A stretch of 64,000 nucleotides of DNA, taken from assembly GCA_022478985.1 (NCBI GenBank), contig JAKSZP010014520.1, forward strand, positions 124,001 through 188,000. Direction: 5' to 3'. The DNA is from Massospora cicadina. Its lineage: Eukaryota > Entomophthoromycota > Entomophthoromycetes > Entomophthorales > Entomophthoraceae. Shown here piece after piece: positions 1 through 11,859 of this stretch; position 1 is the first letter of the stretch; each line of letters opens with the position of its first letter. Made by a program: the position numbers and the translations under genes. The notes under the pieces are model-generated. The model had not been told where the DNA came from. It did no database searches and was given only the letters and a program-made list of their open reading frames with translations.

Positions 1-808
1 CCTGATCTGAAACACACCTTAGATCAACGCTGGGTGCAATCCAAGCATGCCCAGGTTGATACTAATGGGGTGCAAAATTCCCAGCCTCTTATCTCAGCCC
101 AGGCACTGAAATAAACGATTTATGTTACAAACGAAGATGATTCTTTTTGGTTAAGTGGAGAGCAAGGGTTCAAATCCTGTTCAAGTTATGAAATTTTAAG
201 TTTGGGTAAAATATGGCTTCAATTTATTACTTGAGTGAAGGCACTTCCGGTGTATTTTACTAAAATAGATGGAAGCGTCTGTTTATTGGAGCGTCAAGGC
301 TTGGGCGCACTTCCGCAGAACCTGAGTTTCCCTGGCCCACTTTAAATATGTTTTTTGCAACCAACATTCCTCATTGGTCAACTTTCTTAAATAAATTTAC
401 CCATTTTTTTACATTTTTTCCAAATGGTTCCTTGGGTGAACTTGGTGGTGGACCTCTTCAAAGAGGTCTCCAACTATGTGGGCCACTACCTTTTATCACC
501 ATTTACCCAAATCCCAGGTGCTTTCTTGGGCCGTTTAGGTCACCTCCAGATCGAGGCACCCAAGTCTACTAGCACCAAGTTACACTTGATTATGGACTCC
601 CCTCCGGGGTCCACTCAAGCTGGGATGTTTCTTACTTACCTGGTATTATATGTTGCGCTTTACACCCTTGCCTGGGGGTACCTTTTGCACAGGCACCATT
701 TGAGGTGCCTCATTTCTCATCCTCTTAATGGCTAGTTCCCTAGTAATGTGGGTTTGCATCCCACACCACCTTGCTGGGAATGAGAGAGTTACAGACACTC
801 TCTTGACA
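1..808 (+). mobile_element. LTR of family A (A1), start cut off by window edge
   Basis: The segment matches the other family-A LTRs (18792-19675, 37860-38704, 44016-44863). Shared parts are a proximal block around 10-60, the stretch with 'aataaatt' near 395, 'gctgggatgtttctt'-type text near 620, and an end 'gagagttacagacactctct...aca' at 808. The other copies are 845-884 bp, so roughly 40-70 bp are missing on the left. It cannot be decided whether this is a solo LTR or the 3' LTR of an element outside the window. LINE-1 sequence starts immediately to the right. Small frames inside it are not taken as genes. Confidence 0.75.
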
Positions 809-899
809 GCAGGAGCGCAAGAAAGCCAAGCAGGCTGCAGGGCAGTGGCCAAGGCGGTGGCTACAACAGCGTCAATAATCTCGCCTGCCAAAACTCAGG

Positions 900-1313
900 A
901 TGGCATTGCATCAATTTCTGAATCAGTGGAACAACATTTCACCAAACAAATCGGAATGGGTCCACCAAACTGTGGACCAACTATTTGAGCCTAGTACATT
1001 TGCACATGCACACTGTGCACCAATTGAATCCAACTCTCCCCACCTAATCCTACCTGAGTTTTTTTGGCTTTCAATGGTTCATCACAGGAGCACCACATTG
1101 CAAAAACCCGTTTATAGAAAATTAACAAGAATAGCAAATCTTCAAAATTTGGCATTACCCCTAAAGATGAATATGGTTCTGTTGCTTCAGCCACTTGCAG
1201 TCAGACCAAGTTGCGTGATGATGAATGTGAAAGGGCAGGGCCAGAGGAACCTTCCCCTTGCTCCTAAGGAGCAATGGGGTCTCCATCACTATAAGGACGT
1301 TATCATTGCTTGA
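900..1313 (+). pseudogene. Possible remnant of LINE-1 first ORF
   Basis: A 137-codon open stretch lies upstream of the endonuclease, where an L1-like element carries its first ORF (RNA-binding protein). An overlapping frame (809 to 988) continues out of the adjacent LTR. I recognise no domain, zinc knuckle or coiled coil. The assignment rests on position only; it could be a chance open frame. Confidence 0.3.
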
Positions 1314-1369
1314 CTAAGGCCTCTCCATCCTGGGCTTGAAAACTGAGTTTTTAAAAACAATTTACCTGT

Positions 1370-2040
1370 GGTCATCTTGGCACACAGGAAACCCACTGTC
1401 AGCAAGGTGCTGAGGACACATGGGCAACCATAAACCTTCCTTTTCATTTTTTTGGTGCCGCACTGTGGGGTGCTTGTACAGGAAAATAGTTATACTATAT
1501 TTTTATCCCAAACAATCTTTCTGGACTGCCATGTGCTGGTAATGTCCTTTTCATGGTGTAACAAAGCGCACACATTGGCTAACATTTATGCTCCAACTTG
1601 TGCACAGGTTTGTCAGGATTACTCTTGGCTGTGGCTACTCTTCCCCTTCCACCCAATACCTTTGTGGTTGGCGACCTGAATTTCTGGGCCAACCCAATCA
1701 CCAACCGCTGACCTTCCCCACTTTCCCCTGCAAGGACACTTCAAACTTTGTGTCCTGAAAGCCACCTTGGGCCTCTATGACACCCTCCTTCTGCACACCC
1801 CTTTGTTACCAACATGTCTCGCCTATATGTGCTCAACAGGTGGTTGATGTCTATGTCCCACACTAATCTCATTCTCATACCATTGAATTTTTCGCCCCAA
1901 ATATTGCACTTCATCATCATAAAAGTTTACTTCTCTAATAACATGATGGTTTTGGTGTCCTTTACTTTGTCATGCCCAGTGGAGAAGGCTCCAAGATGGA
2001 GTAAACTTTGTCTGGACAAACTCACTTTGACCAACTTTTG
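1370..2040 (+). pseudogene. LINE-1 AP-type endonuclease domain, broken
   Basis: Family motifs of the apurinic/apyrimidinic-like endonuclease occur in order but in different frames. QETH is at 1385-1396, the 'NIYAP' block near 1583-1600, and GDLN at 1670-1681. In L1-like elements this nuclease nicks target DNA to prime reverse transcription. At least one in-frame stop lies between QETH and NIYAP and another shift lies before the C-terminal block, so the domain is inactive. It is followed by the linker to the reverse transcriptase. Confidence 0.7.
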
Positions 2041-2399
2041 AGTTGGATTGACACCATGACTTTGACACAGAAGTTTGTGACTCCCTTCTGTGTCAATCCT
2101 CTCTCAACATATCCAGCCTTCAAAGCGCACATAATCTCCCAGCATGCCACATTTCGTCTTGGCGCTTCCAGGATGTCTCAACAGTCATTAAGAGCATTTT
2201 ATAGAAGGCGGATCACCTGGAGAGTGATGTCCCTGCTGCAGGGTACAGCCCTTCTTGGTGTCATAAATGGGTTGAAGTGTCCGCTCATCTAAACAAACTT
2301 GTAAGGGAGTACAAGCACCAAGTTTGCATTCAATATAAAGCTAAAGTTAAAACGGTGGGTAAAACGAGCTCTGTATACTTCTTCCACCGATTTTTTGCT

Positions 2400-3480
2400 C
2401 TGCGCTAAATCTTGGCTTGTACACAGGTTTAGCAGCCAGATAATACCATCACAGAAACAATGGACGAGGTTTCAGTCAAAATCCAAAAACTATTACTCTG
2501 AGTTGTACAAATCTGACTCAATTTCACCTTCCAAAATCAACAACTTCCTCACCAGTGAAAAATTCCACCATTTCTCAATACCCAGAGTTAATGAATTTTT
2601 TACCCTGCGATAAACTTTGTTTGCTGTTCACGGTGCAACACACAGGAAATGCCCAGACCCAGATGGGCTTCCTTATGAATTTTATCAAACAATATTTTAA
2701 TACTATATCCCCCTGCTGCTAACCTCAATGAACAAATGTCTGTTAGAGACCCACCTCCTTCCTGGTGGCCAAGAGGCACATATGGTGACCTTTTTAAGAA
2801 GGGAGATAAGCTGGATCTGGCAAACTGGTGACTCAACTCTCTTACTAACCTTGACACCGATTTTTACTAAAATTATGGCCAATCGCCTTGGGAAGGTATC
2901 CTCTATGTGATCTCCCTTGAACAATTTGGCTTTATCCCAAGAGATCATTATATGACAACGTCCATTTTAGTAACAAATGTCTGTCAATCGCCTGCTACTG
3001 GTGCGCTTGAGTTCCTGGATCAGCAGAAAGCTTATGATTGTTTCAACTGGGACTACCTCATGGCTTGCCTCCACAAGTTTCATTTCCCTCCCCAGTTCAT
3101 CAATTCTGTAATGTTGCTTACTGAGTCAGCCACTATGGCAGTGCTTGGCTCAGGTTTTCTGATTAAACTCAGTTTGCCCTCAAAAGGGGCTCCGTTAAGG
3201 GACCCTTTGAGACCACTTTTATATAACTTTAGTCTTGAACCGCTCTTCTGCAGTGTAAATTTACATCTTACTGGTGTTCAGGTGCAAGGCCAGGCACCGG
3301 TCATGATGCTTGCATTTGCTGATGATAGTTTGGTTGGGGTATCTGATAACCATGATGCACACATACTGGAGACATCTATTTGGGGGTACTCAAGGTTAAG
3401 TAATGTGACTATCAATACCAACAAAATTGAAATCATTCTTGGAAAATACCAAGTACTCTGGTCCCCTGCCCCTTGGATCA
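2400..3480 (+). pseudogene. LINE-1 reverse transcriptase domain, broken
   Basis: The N-terminal fingers appear around 2640-2830 ('LPGGQEA'-type and 'KKGDKLDLANW' blocks in shifted frames). The longest open stretch is 2907-3614 (235 codons). It holds the palm: 'EQFGFIPRDHYMTTSI', 'ALEFLDQQKAYDCFNWDYL', and the catalytic FADD box at 3314-3325, which is intact. FADD is the non-LTR form of the reverse transcriptase active site. Frameshifts near 2690-2900 and after 3470 prevent a full product. The FADD region is close to that of LINE-2 (reverse complement of 62401-62416). Confidence 0.85.
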
Positions 3481-4379
3481 CCGCATTCCACCATCTCAGT
3501 CTCTTGTTAGCTTGCCTGTATGGTCACCTTATTTCGCTACTCTTGTACTCCCTTTTGTATCCGGTCCACTTCTGGTCTGGTGCGCCACCTAGAAGTTTTT
3601 CTGGATGCAAGTAGTTACGCCACTTTAGTAATAAATAACCACATCTTAGACAGCTTAACAAGGCGCATTGCCTACCTAAGAGGCCAACAAACTAGTCTGA
3701 AGGGCCTAGTGCTTGCCAACTCTCTGCTCCTAAAAAAGTATGCTTTGCTGTCCATGTCATCGCTTTTCCCCATCCTTCTTTACTACTCTGTAAGCCCTAC
3801 TCCAAGAAAGGCTTTAACTATGCCTTTCTCCCCCTGTGCGCCTGGATGTCCTATTTGGCCCACGCTATAGTGGTGGTATGGGCATTCTCAACTTTGAGGC
3901 ACATGCTGCAAAAACTTGGCACCTGGATTGCACGGGTAACCAACCCCACCCTCTTTACCCAACTTTGGTTGCACGTAGCATGCTCCAACTTTGCCCATGC
4001 TCTTTGCCTCTGTAACCCAGGTCACCCTAATTTTCTACTTACTATATGGCCTCTCACCCCTCTGCCGCAGGCCTGCATGGGACCCCTTCCCACTTCAAGA
4101 GGATTCTCCTGACTATGCAGAGCGCAGAATTGAGGATCAGTATCATTGGCCACACCTCCTGGAGGGGTCGCCCTACCCCCATTTCACACAAGCAGTCCAT
4201 GGGCAAGTTGTTGTGCACAATTTGGTACCCCGTTGTCCGCCTATCATTGCCTGTGTTGACTATCTTGACATTTTGTACATCCCTTACTCTTTGGACACCC
4301 ATAATGACATTTGTAGGTTCGCCTATTATCCTTTAATACAGTCCCAGATCTGTGCCCACATATGGAGATGCCTGAAGAG

Positions 4380-4975
4380 GATATACACACTGCTGAGCGG
4401 TCCAACGCCTCTCAGTCTTCATGTGTTGTGTGTGGCCAATACAGGTCTTTAATCCACCATTTGGAAGATTGCCCTCCATCACAGGCAATCTGGCATAACT
4501 TTATGCGTCTCTTTTGCCAGTAACACATACCAGCTTCCAGCCTGTCTATAGACATATTTGCCTTTTCCATGAAGTCCCCATTAATCCTTCTCATCATGCC
4601 TTAGTTGTAACAATTGCTATGTGGATGATACACATTGTTGTCCTTGACGCTCTTTCTGGATATAATATCACCCTCTGTGAAGCTGTAAATCGTTTTAATT
4701 TTCACCATATATATCACTTCCAGGCCTGGTTTTTTGGTCATTTATCGCCACACCAATAACAGTTGGTTTGATCCTGTTTCTCTGTCTGGTTCCTCAACTC
4801 TGACCCTTCCCTTCATCAATTCTCAGTATCAGCACAGGCCTCCACTGAAACTCCCCCACTTCCTTCCACTGAAAGTCCCTCTGGCAACAGAAGGTAGCTT
4901 TGGCTCTTCTGGGGTGCCTCTTAAGTATCAAAGTTCCATTATTGTGCTTTATGAAAAGTTTCTACCCCATGGTTA
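4380..4975 (+). pseudogene. LINE-1 C-terminal CCHC (zf-RVT-like) region
   Basis: Around 4420-4480 the frames give a C-x2-C ... H-H ... C cluster followed by 'PPSQAIW'. This corresponds to the better preserved CIVC...HH...C in LINE-2 (60892-61344, minus). Such a zinc-binding domain follows the reverse transcriptase in many fungal and plant LINEs. Stops interrupt it. The downstream part is Ser/Pro-rich and ends shortly before the A/T-rich 3' tail. Confidence 0.6.
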
Positions 4976-4985
4976 GCCTTCCCAA

Positions 4986-5100
4986 ATAAAATTTAAATTT
5001 TAAAAATTTAAAATTTAATTTCTTATTAATATAATAAACTTCATTATTGACCATCTACAATAATTAATCTAGTCTATTTAATACTTGTTTAATTTAACGC
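4986..5100. other. AT-rich spacer with A/T palindromes
   Basis: This short stretch lies between the LINE-1 3' end and element F and consists mostly of A and T. It includes near-palindromic runs of 'aaatttaaatttt' type at 4988-5020, which are probably the LINE-1 tail. I see no gene in it. Confidence 0.6.
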
Positions 5101-5105
5101 AACAT

Positions 5106-5781
5106 TGTAATGCATGGGTTCTTGCCAATATGTGACAAACGAGTTGGACAGCATCAGTCATGTCACCAACTACATGACCAATAGTCCTGCAGATAAACAC
5201 CCTCTCACCCACGTGCCATTTCCCAAATTTGTAACATACTCGCAGACTAAGATTCTGGCTATGCTTCAAGCAAGCAGTAAGGCTTGTTCCACAATAGTGC
5301 CACAAATGAGGCCAAAGCCTGGCCTAGCTCACTTGCTAAGCTCATTGTTTGGGTTATTCTGACCAAAATTCCTTTTATAAAATAAAACTAAGTTTTAGAG
5401 CAAGCAATCTGATTTTTATTGTAATTTTCTTATTGAGAAAATGAAAATTGTATTTTCAGTTTCTGTTTCCTCATTTTTAAAGCATTTCTGATAGTTTAAA
5501 TATTAAAACCCCTAAATTAAGCTCTATAGTGATATCCAAATTGTTGTATGTGAAATTCTTGTATCCCAAATAACAAAAATTTGGAGGATTTGAACATTGA
5601 TCATTTGATACACCAGATCAGTCCTCATTATTAAATCCCCAAATCCTTACCTACAATTTCAATTAATAGTAATTTCCCTGATTGGTCCAACTTTCCAAAT
5701 ATGACCTCTGAATTTGTGCACAAATTTTAACCAGTATTCATGAGGTCATTGTGCAGGTCAGGCTGGCCCCAATCCATCACA
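5106..5781 (-). repeat. F 3' LTR (676 bp)
   Basis: Direct repeat of 9986-10662. On the plus strand it starts TGTAATGCATGG and ends CCATCACA, giving TG...CA ends. In the first 120 aligned bases after TGCATGGG the two LTRs differ at 10 positions, all transitions. The small frames in it are not genes. Confidence 0.93.
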
Positions 5782-5799
5782 TCACCCCCTTGTAAATCC

Positions 5800-5955
5800 A
5801 AAAACTCCCAGATCTTCTCAGGGCAGCGTGCGCACTCCTCTGGTGTTTGCCAGGTCGCTTCCTCCACCAGATATCCCTTCCATTTTACCAGAAATTGCTG
5901 GCAACCCCTGACCCAATGCTCCTTCAGGATTTGCTCAACCTCATATTCCTAGTTG
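5800..5955 (-). pseudogene. F chromodomain
   Basis: A minus-strand frame reads a recognisable chromodomain: 'YEVEQILKEHW', then FLVKWKGY, then 'EEATW' with the aromatic-cage positions Y, W and W present. In chromoviruses this domain follows the integrase and directs integration to modified chromatin. This is the best preserved chromodomain of the three in the window. It is separated from the integrase core by a broken stretch (5956-6190). Confidence 0.85.
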
Positions 5956-6187
5956 TTCTCCTCCCATGGGTTCAGTGGCCCAGGCTGCTCCAGTCCCTGT
6001 CCTCAGAATCCTCAAATTTGTGAACCATGGATCACTGAATGAGTCTTCAACCCTTCTGGGAGGTCCAATTCAAATGCCACCTTTATAACAACCTGGATCA
6101 CCCTATATGGGCCTAAGAACTTTGGTCTGAGTTTCCAGCTCTTCACTGATACCGCATAATTCTTCGCCACCACCAATACCCAATCCC

Positions 6188-7200
6188 CTAGAGCAAATGA
6201 AGGGTCTGGCGCTCTTCGTTGATCTGCATACCATTTTTGCCATCTTTGGTGCGCTCCAGGTTGTTTCTCAATTTTCTTCCGATCTCAGTCATTTTTTGGG
6301 ATAATTTGTCCGCCCCCTGGCATACTCCACCGCTTAATCCCCCATCCATCGCTGGATTGGATCCATGGTTAGCAAATAATGATGACATTCCTGTCAATGA
6401 TTGGTGGTGGTTTATTGAAGTGAACTGAGCGAGTCTAATCCAGATAACCCAATCATCCTGACAATCTGATATATAGCATCAAAGGTATTGCTCCAATATC
6501 TGGTTCACCATTTCTGTTTTCCCATTGGACTGGGGATGGTAAGCAAGGCTACATTGGAGAATCTTTAAATTACTGAGCTGACTTGACCAGAAACTTGATA
6601 TAAATTGGAGCCCATGATCTGAAATGATCTCTGCTGGTAGGCCATGATGGGCGAATATCTCGTCAATAAAAACCCTTGCAGTGTCCTTGGCTGAGAATCT
6701 TAAGGTACATGGGAAAGCTCAGCATATTTTGTTAGCCAATTAGCAACTATTATCACATCCTTCCCCTGGATCTTAGGTAATCCTGTAATGAAACCCATGC
6801 TGACTGGCCCCTATGGCTGACTCAGAATTTGGAGTGGGACTAACTTACCCACAGGCTGTTTTTGTGAGGGCTTCAAGTGTGCACAAACCAAGCACTCCAC
6901 CATCTATTTTTATATCCTTTCACAGTCCATCCTATGAATACTTCCATTACACCAGTCAATCATTTTCGCCACCCCCGGATGTCCTGCCAGTGGGTGGTCA
7001 GGTGATGCCTGCATCACTTCCCACTGCAGTGATGGGTTCAGAACCCATATCTGCAAGTTGTGACATATCATTCCATTTTTTTCTTCCATATGTGTGATGA
7101 AGGCTGTGCCGCTGGCCCTCCACTGTTTCTGCCCATAACCGTTGCCCAAATGATGCCCTCATTTGTTTTCTTTAGATTTCCCTCTCCAGTTCATCCTCCT
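6188..7200 (-). pseudogene. F integrase, broken
   Basis: From right to left on the plus strand the frame shows the H2C2 zinc finger ('HPLAGHPG' near 6965-6990, then CLVC near 6885), a catalytic core region (6450-6880), and the C-terminal part (6188-6397) with the 'LFANHGSNP' block that precedes the GPY/chromodomain module. Integrase inserts the cDNA into the genome. Several in-frame stops lie in the core. The DDE residues could not all be placed with confidence. Confidence 0.8.
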
Positions 7201-7740
7201 CACTCACCATCATGGAAAATTGGTCTTCCCAAAACATGGTTGCTGTGTTGTACTTCTCCAACTCAGCCTTCTTGTACTCTAGCCCTGCATCCTGGTTCAA
7301 CCAATCTTCTATGGTGTAAATGGCTCCTGGATGGTATTCCACTCGGAAATCATATTGAGTCAGCTCCACATGCCAACAGGTTTGGCGCTGATTCATTTTC
7401 CTGGGCTCTTAGTAATATTCTAGTGCTTGATGTTCTATACATACTACAAAGGGGTGATGGGCGTACAACAAGTGGTGCTGCTACTCCTGCAGTGCCGCAA
7501 CCACCTCCAGTAGCTCATTGTCATATATTAGGTAAAAATGTTTCCGCAGGAATCATTTTCTGGATGAAATAACACACTAGGTGCTCCAACCCATCTTCCT
7601 CCCTCTGCAGTAGTACTGCTCCCACTGCAAAATTCGAGGCATCTGTTTCAACCACATAAGGTTTTCTGGGATCTGGATGGTCAAGGACTGGCGCCAAAAT
7701 GAGCTTTACCTTAAGCAGGTTAAATGCCCGCACCTCTTCT
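7172..7740 (-). pseudogene. F RNase H domain, broken
   Basis: The open stretch at 7521-7733 reads 'YVVETDASNFAVGAVLLQ', which is the first RNase H block with its catalytic Asp. The stretch at 7172-7396 has 'RQTCWHVELTQYDFRVEYHPG', the last block before integrase. RNase H removes the RNA template strand. The frame shifts between these two pieces. Confidence 0.85.
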
Positions 7741-7779
7741 TCCCCCCATATGAATGGTACATTCTGCGTTAGTCATGTA

Positions 7780-8600
7780 AGTGGCAAGGCTAACTTTAAT
7801 AGATTTTGATGACCCACCTAAGGAAATTTACCATCCCCAGAAAACTTCTCACACCTGTCTCATCAGTTGGAGCTTTCCATGCGCGCACTGCCTGAATCTT
7901 ATCTGGGCATACCCCCAGGCCTTTTCCAAATATCACATTCCCTAGGAACCTGACTGACTCCCAGTTAAACTCACATTTGAAGGCTTCAGCTGTAATCCTG
8001 CCTCAGCCAATGCCTTCAGGACCTCCTGCACATCCTGTACATGAGCCTTCTTGGAACATGAGAACGCCAGAATGTCATCCATATAAGCGATACAATACTG
8101 GGCAATCAACTGACAGAGTACTTGGTCGATCAGTTGTTGAATTACCGGTGGGGCAATGCGCAGCCCAAATGGCATAGCTCGGTATTAGAACATTCTAAGG
8201 TGGCACTTGAATGCTGTGTATCTTTGGTGCTCTGGCCTCACAGGTACCTTGTTGAATGCATCTGCCAAATCAAGCTTGGTGAAAATGTTGCATCCCATGG
8301 CCATTGACAAAATATCTTCCATTAGCGACATTGGGTAAGGATCCAGTTCTGTGACCTCATTTAAACTCTGGTAGTCCTTGCATGGCCATAACTCTCCACT
8401 TGCCTTGGGCACCAGCAACACCAGAGATACCACAGCTGATTTTGATGGCTCAATCAAACCTTCACTCAGCATCAAACTCATGCGGTCCTCAATGTGGCCT
8501 TGGCTTGTTCAATGGATAAACTGTGCATCCACGTGGAAGTTCAGACCCTTCCTTAAACTGGAAAGAGAATGCAAATGACCCGGTGGGGGAAAACGGTGAT
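7780..8600 (-). pseudogene. F reverse transcriptase, broken
   Basis: The open stretch at 8185-8481 covers the fingers and palm start ('EGLIEPSKSAVVSLVLLVPK', 'FTKLDLADAFNKV'). The stretch at 7942-8175 has 'MPFGLRIAPPVIQQLI' and the catalytic YMDD (reverse complement of 8074-8085), which is intact. The gap between them is a frameshift near 8180. The enzyme copies element RNA to DNA in the particle. Confidence 0.9.
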
Positions 8601-8849
8601 CCCTTTTTGGACCAAAGACCCCCACAAAATCTTAGTATTCTGTATGTAATATCTCTTCCTGCATGGCCCCCATGGTTTGAGGCTCATTTAACTTTTGGTT
8701 TTCTACTAACAGCCTACACTTCATCGGTGGACCCCTTTTTAAGTACAAGGTTATGGTACTGGAAGGCACATCGATATTGGGTTTGAACTGATGCCACCAC
8801 CACATCCTAAACACTAATGGTTAGGTCAGGTTCTTGATCACACAAACTG

Positions 8850-9060
8850 CATCCAAAACCTGAGTAGCTCCTGCTATACCTTCACTGAAGGGCATACGCA
8901 CCACAATGGCACCATTTGTGAGGCATTGGCAAAAACCACCACTGGCCCTTCCTGCAAATGCAGTTTTAAACGCTCTGCCAATTCCAGTTCAACATAATTC
9001 TCTTCCACCCCAGTATCTATCAGGGCCATTGCCCTTTCCATTCCCCTGTCCATATGCAAC
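8850..9060 (-). pseudogene. F retropepsin-like protease
   Basis: The 61-codon stretch reads 'ALIDTGVEENYVELELAERL', a retrotransposon aspartic protease with catalytic DTG intact (reverse complement of 9009-9017). It would process the Gag-Pol polyprotein. It lies between gag (right) and reverse transcriptase (left), the normal Ty3/gypsy order on this strand. Confidence 0.85.
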
Positions 9061-9099
9061 TCTATGGGTATAAACAGTTAAGAATAAAGCAAAGAAGGC

Positions 9100-9970
9100 G
9101 ATTTATTTTGGATGAGTCTTTCATTTGCAAATTGGCTGATGGAAATTTTGACATGATCTTGGCGCCCTCCCCTTGGGCATTTCCCACGTTTCTTGGAGCT
9201 GGGTGCCACCCCCTTGACTGGAACTGCCGCTTACTGGGGACTTTCCCTTCCCTGGTGACATTGATTCCTCCCGCTGGTCCTGTGCCAGTGCCAATTGTTT
9301 CTTGACTTGAACTTCTAAAGCCACTTCCTCCCCCAGCGTAGCTTGGACCTTTGCCACTGCCAAGGCTTCCAGAAAATCTGCCTGCAACCCCTGGCTGAAC
9401 ATTTGCGAGGACTTGAATTTTTGTAACCTGTGCTGCCTTTGCCAGTGGATGGAAGACCTGCGCATATTCCTCTACAGAGCTATGACCCTAGCTGACTGTT
9501 AATAGAGCTGACCAGGCCTCATCTTTTGCTTCATCTAGACATGCTATCCAGTCAATCAACTCCACACACTCTTCCATAGACTTAGGCAAACTCTCCTGTT
9601 CCTTGATGAGTTCCTGAAACCATCCTGCCAATTCTGGGGATAATGCATCCACCACCTGGTCTAGTTAAAGCGCAAGAGGGGATCCCCCTGTCACCTGTGC
9701 CTCCATGCCTGGAAGAAGATCTGCGCCATTACTTGATGAAGTTTATCCAACGCCTCCATGGATAACACCACTTGACTGGTGGGTGGTTTAGGCTTTGCCT
9801 GGACCACTATGGTTTGCTGAGTTGTTGCCCCCATAATCATCCCACTTTGCATAGCAAAAATGCCAACGAAAATCCCACCATAACCACAGTAAAGAGATTT
9901 CTGTCACATTTCTCTCCATTGGTAACCACTGCTTCTTCCCAGGGCCCCACAAAACAAAGAGAACGGTATT
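9100..9970 (-). pseudogene. F gag remnant
   Basis: Open stretch 9121-9465 (114 codons) is rich in Gln, Glu and Lys ('QADFLEALAVAKVQATLGEEV'), then Gly/Ser-rich, as in the C-terminal half of fungal Gag. No CCHC zinc knuckle is clear. The region from 9470 to 9970 is frameshifted and holds the expected N-terminal capsid part. Confidence 0.65.
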
Positions 9971-9985
9971 TGAGTTTCATTTTAA

Positions 9986-10662
9986 TTTAATGCATGGGTT
10001 CTTGCCAATATGTGACAAACGAGTTGGACAGCATCAGCCATGTCACTGACCACATGACTGATAGTCCTGCAGATAAACACTCTCTCACCCATGCACCATT
10101 TCCCAAATTTGTAACATACTCGCAGACTAAGATTCTGGCTATGCTTCAAGCAAGCAGTAAGGCTTGTTCCCACAATAGTGCCACAAATGAGGCCAAAGCC
10201 TGGCCTAGCTCACTTGCTAAGCTCATTGTTTGGGTTATTCTGACCAAAATTCCTTTTATAAAATAAAACTAAATTTTAGAGCAAGCAATCTGATTTTTAT
10301 TGTAATTTTCTTATTGAGAAAATGAAAATTGTATTGCAGTTTCTGTTTCCTCATTTTTAAAGCATTTCTGATAGTTTGAATATTAAAAACCCCTAAATTA
10401 AGCTCTTGAGCGATATCCAAATTGTTGCATGTGAAAGTCTCATATCCCACATAACGAAAATTTGGAGGATTCAAGACACCATTCATTTGATATGCTGGAT
10501 CAGTCCTTGTTCTCAAATCCCCAAATCCTTACCTACAATTTCCATTACTAATGGTTTCCCTGATTATCCCAACTTTGTAAATCTACTTCCAAATTTGTGC
10601 GCAAACTCAAACCAATATTCATGAGGTTGATGTGTGGATCAGGCTGGCCCTGATCCATCACA
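9986..10662 (-). repeat. F 5' LTR (677 bp)
   Basis: Direct repeat of 5106-5781. The plus-strand start here is TTTAATGCATGG instead of TGTAATGCATGG, a change in the terminal TG. The end is CCATCACA at 10662, followed by the AACAT duplication. Confidence 0.92.
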
Positions 10663-10667
10663 AACAT

Positions 10668-11800
10668 CTTGTTTGTCCTGGAATCTTGCATCCTTGATTT
10701 GACACTTTTTGAAATAACATATTGATGATATTTTGCACAGTTACTAAGGTCAAATAACAATATAATATTTTACTGTGGTTTTTTAAATGTTATAGTAAAT
10801 TAAATAATATATATGTAAGAATTAAAAATTTATATTTATAATAACAATTAGTATATTGTTATGGCTGGGCAGTTTTATATTTTGTTTTATTTAGTTATTT
10901 TACTGCTTTTTCAATTAGTTAACAGTTTTTTGGCTAATTAATAGAAATCATTTTATTCCATAGTGAGTGATTGGTGGATTCAATAAAATAATGGTTTTGC
11001 CAAACAGTTAGTGGTTTATGGTTAAATTAATAGGTTAACCTGTTTATGGTTATATTCCAATCTCTTTTTTAGCACTAGGTGGTCCCAGGTATATTCCAAT
11101 CTCAAACTACTGAATTCATATTACCAACCATAGCACATATTTTATGCAACAGGGAAACAACTGTAAACAAGTTTTTATATTATGATAAAGTAAATAAAGA
11201 TTATTTAGTTGATTTAATTGGTTTAATTATTACATAATAAACTTACTAATGACCATTAACAATGCTATAGGTTTTCATGATATGACATCTTATACCTCAG
11301 ATTTTGAACTTATTCCCAGTCATAATGCATATACATGTCAAAAAAACTGGTCAGATAGTGTACCAATCTTTACAAAATTGTTCTAGGATAACTATAGAAT
11401 TGTCCTCTTTCATTAAAAAATTTATTAAATTGGTCCAGTAGTTTTAAAGTAATGTGTAAACAAATATAGATAAAAAATATCCATGTTGATTTGAGAACCT
11501 ACTTCTTTTTTAATTAAGTTAAAAACAGAAATCAACTTAACTACTAGATAATTGACCAAGGATAAACAAACTTCAAGAAACTAAAATAAATCAATCTAAA
11601 TCTAACTTTGAGTTAATTTGAATGGTATAAAAGAGAATAATATCAAAGCATACTGGTATTCAAATTTTTTTAGCTTTTTTAGTGGCCATATTCCCATGCT
11701 TTGTTATGGTGTTTATAATTTATCAGATGTATTAATTTGGTTTTTTAGATATTATAATATATATAACCATCAATTACTTAGACAAAACCATTGAAATTAT
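10668..11800. other. AT-rich intergenic DNA with inverted-repeat remnants
   Basis: I see no gene here. The stretch 11430-11530 ('gagaacctacttctttttt' and flanks) resembles the left arm of the inverted-repeat element at 15304-15785. The part near 11085-11105 ('ggtcccaggtatattccaat') resembles its outer end, so a decayed copy may span about 11085-11540. The stretch 10880-11040 has motifs of 'ggttttgcc...ttggt' type that also occur in inverted form near 15060 and 46580. Confidence 0.45.
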
Positions 11801-11859
11801 AAAATCAACCAAATAACTATAAACATATGGAAAACTATTTTTAAAGTAAATAATCAGTG

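Larger units (their letters stand above)
809..4985 (+). mobile_element. Decayed LINE-1 (L1-like non-LTR retrotransposon)
   Basis: A non-LTR element reads left to right: an unassigned first part (809-1320), an endonuclease, a reverse transcriptase and a CCHC domain, ending near 'cccaaataaaa' at 4985 in an A/T-rich tail. Reading frames are broken by many stops and shifts, so it cannot make protein. A second, 5'-truncated copy of the same family lies at 60728-63330 on the minus strand and matches it at protein level from about 2400 onward. Elements of this type move by target-primed reverse transcription and could have supplied the machinery for the SINEs in this window. Confidence 0.85.
5101..10667 (-). 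mobile_element. Complete chromovirus F (Ty3/gypsy), minus strand, with TSD
   Basis: Two direct repeats bound an internal region with gag, protease, reverse transcriptase, RNase H, integrase and chromodomain in minus-strand order. The element runs from 5106 to 10662 and is flanked by the perfect 5-bp duplication AACAT (5101-5105 and 10663-10667). The polypurine tract, read on the minus strand as AAGGGGGTGA, lies at 5782-5791 against the 3' LTR. No TGG-type tRNA primer site is seen inside the 5' LTR edge at 9986. Multiple stops in every domain make it non-autonomous today, although the YMDD and DTG active sites survive. Confidence 0.93.
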
